This document shows positions 1-5,092 of a DNA stretch of 5,092 nucleotides, piece by piece. The translations under genes were made by a program, and so were the position numbers. Source of the DNA: DATLYT01 sp035574455 (GTDB lineage Bacteria; Bacteroidota; Ignavibacteria; UBA10030); the NCBI GenBank assembly GCA_035574455.1, contig DATLYT010000177.1:1-5092 (forward strand), given 5' to 3'. The notes beneath the pieces are model-generated. The model saw only the letters and a list, made by a program, of their open reading frames with translations. It searched no databases and was not told where the DNA came from. How positions within the stretch are numbered: position 1 is the first letter of the stretch; every line of letters begins with the position of its first letter.

Positions 1-1028
1 CGGCCTTTTTGCTCGGGCGTAGCATAGAGAAACGAGCGAATCTTCCGGACGGATACCACGCGCAATTCCTGTGCAAGCTTCGCAAAATAGAACTCATGCA
101 ACAGTGCAAGCTGGCGCGCTTGCGGCTCCGTAACCGCTTGAGCAGGATACACCATCACAAAATGCTGGGTCTCTATCTTGCCTCCCAGCTCTTTCTCTAG
201 AGAAGCAATCGAAGAAGACAATCCAAGTTCTTCGCTCAACGTGAACACCCCGACAACGACGGCTACCATCAAGGTTCCCGCAATCCATTCACCAACGAAG
301 AACATTTTAACGGGCGACGATGTCTTTCCCGTGTCAGAGCTCTTCCGTCGATTTCGACGTCGATGAATCGCCACGGCAATCATCAGCAAGAGAATCGAAG
401 CAGAAACCGTTGCCCAGCGATAGACGAGGAGCCTGCCTTCGACCTGGAGCGTTTCATCGTAGGTGATTCCCGGGAAAAACCCGATGATGGGGTTGAAGGC
501 AAAAATCTGAGGCCGAGCGAGCGTCGTCGACACCACATCCAGCAAGAGGACAAGATACAGAAGAACGAACCAGGTTTTCTTCCACCGGCTACCGGATACC
601 GCGATAACGAGAGCAAGGGAACTGGCAAACACCACACTGGGCGGAACTAATAAGCCGTACAGAGCTGCGCCATGAGAAAACGAACAATTCTTCACCACAA
701 AGGCATTCAATGAAAGAATAACGGCCGGCACCAAAGACAAAATGGCAAGAGAGAGGCTGAGACGCTTGAGGAACCCGAATAGCAATTCATCGGCGCTCGG
801 CTTGATTTCTCCTTCTTCAGCACCGGGCAACGCACGCTGCCACTGCTTCCAGAGGGAGAGCGTTGCTAATCCCGCAAGAAAGCTAGCGATGACTGCCGTG
901 AGAGCAGAGAATTCATAGCCAAGATAATTGAAGAGAGGAATCCGGGTGCAAGCAAGACTAACAACAATCAGGAGGACGAGAGGGGCCTTCGGCAGTTGGG
1001 CAATTCGGGAAGTGTTGGAAAAGGACAT
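1..1028 (-). CDS. Multi-pass membrane protein with putative gluzincin (peptidase MA/M1-like) extracytoplasmic domain, C-terminus cut by window edge
   Basis: The minus strand is open without a stop from an ATG at 1028 to the left edge, giving 342 residues of a longer protein. The nearest upstream in-frame stop is the TAG that ends murA, so ATG is the natural start; a TTG at 1055 is a weaker alternative. No clear Shine-Dalgarno sequence is seen. I count about seven hydrophobic segments, near residues 15-33, 38-60, 91-110, 121-145, 152-170, 201-221 and 246-264. The basic loop RRRNRRK (223-229) between the last two suggests a cytoplasmic side, which puts everything after residue 265 outside the membrane. 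That tail contains KIETQHFVMVYP (284-295), a helix-like stretch (302-322) and RKIRSFLYATPEQKG (328-342). This resembles the start of peptidase MA/M1-like gluzincin domains (FxxxY, then IxVFLYxSxEEK). The diagnostic HExxH would lie beyond the window, so the peptidase call is inference. It lies 30 bases after murA on the same strand and is probably cotranscribed. Confidence 0.75.
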   Translation of the reverse strand, partial: MSFSNTSRIAQLPKAPLVLLIVVSLACTRIPLFNYLGYEFSALTAVIASFLAGLATLSLWKQWQRALPGAEEGEIKPSADELLFGFLKRLSLSLAILSLVPAVILSLNAFVVKNCSFSHGAALYGLLVPPSVVFASSLALVIAVSGSRWKKTWFVLLYLVLLLDVVSTTLARPQIFAFNPIIGFFPGITYDETLQVEGRLLVYRWATVSASILLLMIAVAIHRRRNRRKSSDTGKTSSPVKMFFVGEWIAGTLMVAVVVGVFTLSEELGLSSSIASLEKELGGKIETQHFVMVYPAQAVTEPQARQLALLHEFYFAKLAQELRVVSVRKIRSFLYATPEQKG

Positions 1029-1058
1029 GAATGAACAACATTGAGGAACGGACAACCT

Positions 1059-2330
1059 CTAGAACTCTTCTCCGCTGAGGCGCTGAATATCAGCTCCGAG
1101 GGCGGCAAGTTTTTTCTCGATGGCTTCATAGCCGCGGTCAATGTGGTACACGCGCAAGACTTCTGTCGTTCCCGTGGCAACCAGGCCAGCCAGAATGAGC
1201 GAAGCACTCGCGCGCAAATCGGTCGACATAACCTTCGCGCCCGTCAACTTTGGTACACCGACAACCGTTGCGACATTTTCTTTGACGACGATGTTTGCGC
1301 CTAACCGATTCAATTCCGGGACGTGGGTGAACCGGTCGGGATAAATTGTTTCCGTAATAATGCTGGTTCCCCGTGCGCGGGCCATGAATGCTATCCACTG
1401 TGCCTGCATGTCGGTGGGAAAACCGGAATACACCGAGGTGGTGACATTCACCGGGTTAATGGCTTCCGGCGGCTCAATCTCGATGTAATTGTTTCCATAT
1501 GTCAGTTTCGCGCCGGCATCTTCGAGTTTTGTCGTGACGGCGGTGAGATGAGCCGGGATGCAATTCTCTACACGAACTTTTGACCCCTTCGTACCTGCCA
1601 TTGCCCCTGCCACCAAGAATGTACCGGCTTCAATCCGGTCGGGGATTGTAGTAAACTCCGCCGGATGGAGCACGTCGACGCCTTCGATCTCCAGATGGTT
1701 GGTCCCAATGCCATGAATCTTTGCCCCCATCTTGACCAGAAATTCGCCGAGTGTTGCAATTTCCGGCTCCATCGCCGCGTTGTCGATAACGGTTGTTCCT
1801 TTCGCAAGCACGGCCGCCATCATAATGTTGCCCGTCGCGCCAACACTGGAGACATCGAACACGATGCGCGCACCTTTCAACCGCCCCGCTTTCGCGATGA
1901 TGTAGCCGCCCTCCAGCTGAATCTCAGCTCCTAATTTTCTCAACCCTTCGATGTGCAGGTTAACAGGTCTCGGTCCCCATGCGCATCCTCCTGGCAGTGA
2001 TACCGTCGCAGAGCCGTACCGCGCTACCAGCGGCCCTAAGACATAGATCGACGCCCGCATTTTCTTGACGTGCTCATACGGCGCTTCATACTTGGTAACG
2101 TGCGACGAATCGACATTGAGTGTATGATTTTGATGACCAACGAGGATGCCCATCGACTCGAGGAGTCGGGACATGGTCGTGATGTCTCGGAGAACGGGGG
2201 CGTTATGAATGGTGTACGACCCCGGTGCAAGGATCGTCGCGGGCATCAGAGCGAGCAGGGCGTTCTTCGCTCCGCTGATGCGCACTGTTCCGCTTAAAGG
2301 TTTACCGCCGCGAATGACGAACTTATCCAC
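1059..2330 (-). CDS. murA: UDP-N-acetylglucosamine 1-carboxyvinyltransferase (MurA)
   Basis: MurA is a cytoplasmic enzyme that transfers enolpyruvate from phosphoenolpyruvate to the 3'-OH of UDP-GlcNAc, the first committed step of peptidoglycan synthesis and the target of fosfomycin. The 423-residue product is close to the usual family length. Key residues are visible: Lys22 and Asn23 in SGAKNALL, Arg92 in KKMRAS, and the catalytic loop PGGCAWGPRPV with Cys116. The Cys variant is the fosfomycin-sensitive type, unlike Asp variants. Asp307 lies in FPTDMQAQ, the DLRA segment at 371-374 has Arg373, and Arg399 is in YHIDRGYE. These match E. coli Cys115, Asp305, Arg371 and Arg397 with an offset of one or two. 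The loop has Trp118 where many homologues have Ile. The start is GTG, set by the conserved N-terminus (MDKFVIRGG) and a GAGGAG ribosome site 8 bases upstream. The membrane-protein gene follows 30 bases downstream with no terminator seen between. Confidence 0.97.
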   Translation of the reverse strand: MDKFVIRGGKPLSGTVRISGAKNALLALMPATILAPGSYTIHNAPVLRDITTMSRLLESMGILVGHQNHTLNVDSSHVTKYEAPYEHVKKMRASIYVLGPLVARYGSATVSLPGGCAWGPRPVNLHIEGLRKLGAEIQLEGGYIIAKAGRLKGARIVFDVSSVGATGNIMMAAVLAKGTTVIDNAAMEPEIATLGEFLVKMGAKIHGIGTNHLEIEGVDVLHPAEFTTIPDRIEAGTFLVAGAMAGTKGSKVRVENCIPAHLTAVTTKLEDAGAKLTYGNNYIEIEPPEAINPVNVTTSVYSGFPTDMQAQWIAFMARARGTSIITETIYPDRFTHVPELNRLGANIVVKENVATVVGVPKLTGAKVMSTDLRASASLILAGLVATGTTEVLRVYHIDRGYEAIEKKLAALGADIQRLSGEEF

Positions 2331-2338
2331 AGGAAGAG

Positions 2339-2344
2339 CTCCTC
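2339..2344 (-). promoter_or_regulatory. Ribosome binding site of murA
   Basis: The minus strand reads GAGGAG, then 8 bases, then the GTG start at 2330. This strong Shine-Dalgarno match supports a GTG start here. It contrasts with purA, which has no such sequence. Confidence 0.8.
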
Positions 2345-2374
2345 GTCTCGGGTTTCGAAGTACTTACACCACCG

Positions 2375-2403
2375 AATATAGCCGTAAATGGAGTGAAACG
2401 CAA
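2375..2403 (-). promoter_or_regulatory. Predicted sigma70-like promoter of murA
   Basis: On the minus strand, TTGCGT (2403-2398) and TATATT (2380-2375) are separated by exactly 17 bases, close to the TTGACA/TATAAT consensus. Transcription would begin near 2368, giving a leader of about 38 bases that contains the GAGGAG ribosome site. It was found by eye. If the organism is a true Bacteroidota member, the major sigma factor may prefer a different -35 element, so the -10 box is the more reliable part. Confidence 0.55.
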
Positions 2404-2436
2404 AAAATGACCTTCAGCGGATGGATGCAATTTGGA

Positions 2437-2475
2437 GTTAAACGTTTGCCGTGAACAGTTTTCGGTTAACCGTTT
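2437..2475. repeat. Tandem GTTAAmCGTTT repeat pair, candidate operator
   Basis: GTTAAACGTTT (2437-2447) and GTTAACCGTTT (2465-2475) are identical at 10 of 11 positions and lie 28 bases apart start to start. Each contains AANCGNTT, a CG-centred core typical of LacI-family operators (PurR, CcpA, LacI types). The first core, AAACGTTT, is a perfect palindrome. The second copy overlaps another perfect palindrome, CGGTTAACCG (2463-2472). The pair sits about 35 bases upstream of the murA -35 box and about 70 bases upstream of the purA -35 box. That distance is less usual for simple repression of purA. A regulatory role is inferred from the sequence pattern alone. Confidence 0.35.
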
Positions 2476-2500
2476 CCTGAACACTCTTCCTTAGCAATCG

Positions 2501-2580
2501 TGCATTCCCCATCTCCCACTCTTTCCCTCCTGTTTTTCCATCTTGTCTTTCGTTCATTTTTTCCATACACTTTCTCGGTT
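2501..2580 (+). other. Pyrimidine-rich tract overlapping the purA promoter
   Basis: Of these 80 bases, 66 are C or T on the plus strand, far from the mixed composition of the flanking genes. It contains runs such as CTTTCCCTCC and TTTTTTCC. It covers the predicted purA promoter and its upstream side. It is noncoding as far as I can see. It could reflect promoter architecture, an unusual DNA structure or simple compositional drift. Confidence 0.5.
2543..2571 (+). promoter_or_regulatory. Predicted sigma70-like promoter of purA
   Basis: TTGTCT (2543-2548) and TACACT (2566-2571) are separated by exactly 17 bases. Transcription would start near 2578, leaving a leader of about 56 bases before the purA ATG. 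The -10 box is an imperfect match, so confidence is moderate. The promoter would drive both purA and the histidine kinase gene, since no promoter or terminator is evident between them. Confidence 0.45.
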
Positions 2581-2592
2581 CACGTTGCACAA

Positions 2593-2615
2593 CTCACATC
2601 GCAAATCTCACATCG
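2593..2615 (+). repeat. Short direct repeat in the purA leader
   Basis: CTCACATCG occurs at 2593-2601 and again at 2607-2615, a 14-base period, inside the predicted untranslated leader and ending 18 bases before the purA ATG. The leader has no Shine-Dalgarno sequence, so the repeat occupies the region where translation initiation signals would be expected. No function is known to me; a chance repeat of this size is possible. Confidence 0.4.
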
Positions 2616-2633
2616 AGCTTTAGATTCTTCAGA

Positions 2634-3929
2634 ATGCCTGTTCAAGTCATCGTCGGCGCACAGTGGGGTGATGAAGGCAAAGGAAAGATTGTCGACCATT
2701 TGAGCGAACGCGTCGATATTGTCGCGCGTTATCAGGGCGGCGCCAATGCCGGACACACCGTTGTAATCCCCAAGAAAACGAAGAACGGCACCACGGAGCA
2801 AGAGTATGTTCTTCACTTGATCCCTGCCGGCATTTTTCACCAACACGTCACGTGCGTGATTGGCAACGGCGTGGTCATTGATCCAGTTGCCCTCATCGCA
2901 GAGATCGACCAGCTCAAGTCGCTCGGCATCAACATCAAAGGAAGGCTGCTCATCAGCCACAACGCCCATCTGATCATGCCCTACCACAAACAGCTCGATT
3001 CGATTCGTGAGCAGGGCGAAAACAAGATCGGCACAACCGGCCGTGGGATCGGGCCAGCGTACATCGACAAGTATATGCGGACGGGCATTCGCGTGGTTGA
3101 CCTGCTGAACCGCGAGGTTCTTTGCAAAAAGCTCAAGCACAACATTGAGGAGAAAAATGAGCTCCTCAGCCAGATTTACCATTCCGAAAAGCTTGATGTG
3201 GACGCCATCATCAATGAGTATCAGGAATTCGACCAGAAAATCGATGAGTATGTGACGGATACGTCGGAATATCTTACACAGGCCATCAAAAAGAAGAAAA
3301 AGATCCTAGCCGAGGGTGCTCAGGGTGCCTTGCTGGATGTCGATCACGGCACCTATCCCTATGTAACGTCGTCGAGTCCAACAAGCGGAGGGGCGTGCAC
3401 GGGATTAGGAATCCCACCGCAGTCGATTCGATCTGTGCTGGGAGTGGCCAAAGCATATTCGACGCGAGTCGGGAATGGCCCGTTCCCCACCGAACAGACC
3501 AATGAGATCGGCGAACAGCTTCGCTCCATCGGCGGGGAGTATGGAGCAACAACCGGTCGCCCACGTCGATGCGGCTGGCTCGACCTCGTGAGCCTGAACT
3601 ATTCGATACGCGTCAACGGGATCGAGAAGCTCGCCATCACGAAGCTGGACGTGCTCGATGAGTTCGATGAGATACGTGTTTGTGTGGGATACCGGCACAA
3701 CGGCACGACGCTCAAGCGATTTCCCACCGATGTGCAAACTCTCGAGACCGTTGAACCGATCTATCGAACATTTCGCGGGTGGAAAACGAAGACCTCCGAT
3801 GTTCGAAGGTTTCGCGACCTCCCGGTGAAGGCGAGGGCGTACATTGAGGCCATTGCATCTCTGACGCGCACGCCCATCTGGATGGTCTCCGTCGGAGCGC
3901 GCCGCGATCAGACCATTTGGGTACGGTAG
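2634..3929 (+). CDS. purA: Adenylosuccinate synthetase (PurA)
   Basis: PurA is a cytoplasmic enzyme that condenses IMP with L-aspartate using GTP, giving adenylosuccinate, the first of the two steps from IMP to AMP. The 431-residue product is the normal length. The N-terminal GTP/IMP site is intact: QWGDEGKGK at 10-18 with catalytic Asp13, then NAGHT with His41, both at the E. coli numbering. Further signatures are TTGRGIGPAY (134-143), EGAQGALLDVDHGTYPYVTS (227-246), KAYSTRVGNGPFPTE (273-287), the aspartate loop GATTGRPRRCGW (304-315) and the guanine-recognition segment TKLDVLD (336-342). Compared with E. coli, residues about 46-57 (PKKTKNGTTEQE) form a polar insertion of roughly eight residues. 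The C-terminal SVGARRDQTI has Ala where many homologues have Pro. The start is set by the conserved N-terminus; no Shine-Dalgarno sequence precedes it. The kinase gene begins at the next base after the TAG stop. Confidence 0.97.
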   Translation: MPVQVIVGAQWGDEGKGKIVDHLSERVDIVARYQGGANAGHTVVIPKKTKNGTTEQEYVLHLIPAGIFHQHVTCVIGNGVVIDPVALIAEIDQLKSLGINIKGRLLISHNAHLIMPYHKQLDSIREQGENKIGTTGRGIGPAYIDKYMRTGIRVVDLLNREVLCKKLKHNIEEKNELLSQIYHSEKLDVDAIINEYQEFDQKIDEYVTDTSEYLTQAIKKKKKILAEGAQGALLDVDHGTYPYVTSSSPTSGGACTGLGIPPQSIRSVLGVAKAYSTRVGNGPFPTEQTNEIGEQLRSIGGEYGATTGRPRRCGWLDLVSLNYSIRVNGIEKLAITKLDVLDEFDEIRVCVGYRHNGTTLKRFPTDVQTLETVEPIYRTFRGWKTKTSDVRRFRDLPVKARAYIEAIASLTRTPIWMVSVGARRDQTIWVR

Positions 3930-5092
3930 ATGCCTGCCAACGAGACACCCACCGCGAAGACGACGATCCCACCTGCCAGCAACGTCAAGATTGTGCTGAT
4001 GATTCTCGCCTTCATCATCATCGGCACCACCCTGTGGTACACGCACACGCTTGTCGGACAGTTACAAAAAAAAGAAAAAGACGTTGCCGACCTCTACGCG
4101 CGCTCGTTGCAATACCTCGCCAACCCGCAAAACACGGATAGCGATTACAGCTTCGTGCTCGATGAGATTGTCCGCGCCATCGACTTCCCCGTGATCCAGA
4201 CCGACGCACAGCATGAGCCGCTCTGGGAATACCGAAAAAATATTAAGAACATTGACCTCGACACCACTCTCTCTCGCGAAGAACAACGCAGCTACCTCAA
4301 GAGTCTGATCGTCCTCATGGATGAGTACAACCCACCGATCAAAGTTGCCATCCAGGACACGATTATCCTCAGTTACATTCACTACGGAGAATCACCGCTG
4401 ATCACGCGGCTGCGCTGGCTACCGTACATCGAGTTCGCCGTCGTTGCGATCTTTATCTTTATCGGCTACATGAGCTTTAGTTATGTGAAAGGAAGCGAGC
4501 AGAGTAACATCTGGGTCGGAATGGCTCGTGAGACAGCGCACCAGTTGGGCACTCCGATTTCCAGCATGATGGGGTGGGTGGAACTGCTCAAGCATCAGAT
4601 CGGCGACCGTGATGACCCGGCCTCCCAGACGCTGCGCGATATGGAAAACGACCTGCTCCGGCTGCAGAAAATCGCCGACCGCTTTTCCAAAATTGGTTCA
4701 AAGCCCGACCTCAAAGATGAACATCTCCAGGAAATCATCGAGAAGGTGCTCCAGTACTTCCAGCGACGCATCCCACAAACCGGTAAGAAAGTGCAGCTCA
4801 CACTCGAATCCTCTGCACCGATCTTCGCCAAAGTCAACCGCGAGCTGTTCGAATGGGTGTTGGAAAACCTGATCAAGAACGCCCTTGATGCTATCGAGCA
4901 AGGGGAAGGGAAAATCATCGTGAGCGTCAGCCAGGAGGGAAAAGCGATTTACGTCGATGTCAAGGACAACGGCAAAGGGATCGATATGAGATTTCGGAAA
5001 GAAATTTTCCGGCCGGGATACTCAACGAAATCACGAGGGTGGGGGTTGGGACTGAGCCTCGCCCAGCGGATTGTCGAGTCCTACCACAGCGG
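3930..5092 (+). CDS. Membrane-bound sensor histidine kinase, C-terminus cut by window edge
   Basis: This is a two-component sensor that would autophosphorylate on a His and pass the phosphate to a response regulator not seen here. The ATG directly follows the purA stop, so it is probably translated by coupling. The visible 387 residues show a short cytoplasmic tail, a membrane segment (about 20-38), an extracytoplasmic sensor region (about 39-163) with no domain I recognise, and a second membrane segment (about 164-186). There is no obvious HAMP linker; the H-box ETAHQLGTPISSMMGW follows almost at once, with His204. The ATPase domain has the N-box with Asn313 and Asn317 in ENLIKNALDAI, the G1 box DNGKG (346-350), an F-box IFRPGYSTK (359-367) and the G2 motif GWGLGLSL (370-377), with a short ATP lid. 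By comparison with relatives, only some 25-35 C-terminal residues should be missing. Gln205 replaces the usual acidic residue after His. The ligand is unknown. Confidence 0.93.
   Translation, partial: MPANETPTAKTTIPPASNVKIVLMILAFIIIGTTLWYTHTLVGQLQKKEKDVADLYARSLQYLANPQNTDSDYSFVLDEIVRAIDFPVIQTDAQHEPLWEYRKNIKNIDLDTTLSREEQRSYLKSLIVLMDEYNPPIKVAIQDTIILSYIHYGESPLITRLRWLPYIEFAVVAIFIFIGYMSFSYVKGSEQSNIWVGMARETAHQLGTPISSMMGWVELLKHQIGDRDDPASQTLRDMENDLLRLQKIADRFSKIGSKPDLKDEHLQEIIEKVLQYFQRRIPQTGKKVQLTLESSAPIFAKVNRELFEWVLENLIKNALDAIEQGEGKIIVSVSQEGKAIYVDVKDNGKGIDMRFRKEIFRPGYSTKSRGWGLGLSLAQRIVESYHS

Noticed and set aside
94..637. Short minus-strand open frames at 94-288 and 383-637
   Set aside because: They are in a different frame from the continuous 342-codon membrane-protein gene; the frame with hydrophobic segments and no stop is the credible one.
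363..650. Plus-strand open frame of 95 codons with a very polar product
   Set aside because: It lies opposite the membrane-protein gene, whose continuous frame and clear hydrophobic segments make it the real coding strand.
1029..1058. Possible terminator or promoter between murA and the downstream membrane-protein gene
   Set aside because: The 30-base gap holds no GC-rich hairpin with a T-run and no convincing -10/-35 pair, so cotranscription is the simpler reading.
2463..2472. Palindrome CGGTTAACCG as a transcription terminator
   Set aside because: The stem would be only five pairs with no loop and lies in a divergent promoter region where no transcript is expected to end; an operator element is more likely.
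2580..3182. Minus-strand open frame of 200 codons opposite the start of purA
   Set aside because: It is antisense to the conserved GTP/IMP-binding half of PurA and has no recognisable motif; open antisense frames are common opposite codon-biased genes.
3405..4046. Minus-strand open frame of 213 codons opposite purA and the kinase start
   Set aside because: It lies entirely opposite two well-supported genes, its product resembles no family I know, and its composition looks like an antisense shadow of purA.
1..5092. CRISPR array, tRNA/rRNA gene, insertion sequence or prophage sequence
   Set aside because: No regularly spaced repeats, RNA gene sequences, transposase motifs or terminal inverted repeats were seen on either strand; nearly all the sequence is explained by four genes and one control region.

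Overview
The window holds four protein-coding genes in two divergent pairs that share a control region of about 300 bases, and two of the genes are cut by the window edges. The leftward pair is murA, the first committed enzyme of peptidoglycan precursor synthesis, followed after 30 bases by a gene for a multi-pass membrane protein that runs off the left edge. That protein appears to carry an extracytoplasmic domain resembling gluzincin (MA/M1-like) peptidases. The rightward pair is purA, adenylosuccinate synthetase of AMP synthesis, followed with no gap by a membrane-bound sensor histidine kinase that runs off the right edge.

No RNA gene, insertion sequence, CRISPR array or other sign of mobile DNA was seen. 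By eye the base composition is close to balanced and slightly GC-rich, and it does not change noticeably across the window. The histidine kinase has an H-box of the form ETAHQLGTP and a G2 region of the form RGWGLGLSL. From memory of family sequences, this style is common in Bacteroidota and the Chlorobi/Ignavibacteria/Kapabacteria relatives. purA has no visible Shine-Dalgarno sequence, which is also usual there, although murA has a good one. A lineage in or near that group is my inference and is not proven.

Layout: 1-1028 (minus) is the partial membrane protein with the putative peptidase domain. 1059-2330 (minus) is murA, with a GTG start. 2331-2633 is the divergent control region, with a sigma70-like promoter for each gene, a pair of near-identical GTTAAmCGTTT repeats whose cores resemble LacI-family half-sites, a pyrimidine-rich tract, and a short tandem repeat in the purA leader. 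2634-3929 (plus) is purA. 3930-5092 (plus) is the partial histidine kinase, whose ATG directly follows the purA stop codon in the same frame.

Together the region pairs cell-wall precursor synthesis and a membrane protein on one side with purine synthesis and an envelope sensor on the other. The most interesting points are the single in-frame stop between purA and the kinase, the Gln in place of the usual acidic residue next to the phospho-accepting His, the possible tandem operators, and the membrane protein next to murA. I do not see clear evidence of an undescribed system; most of the window is recognisable housekeeping sequence.
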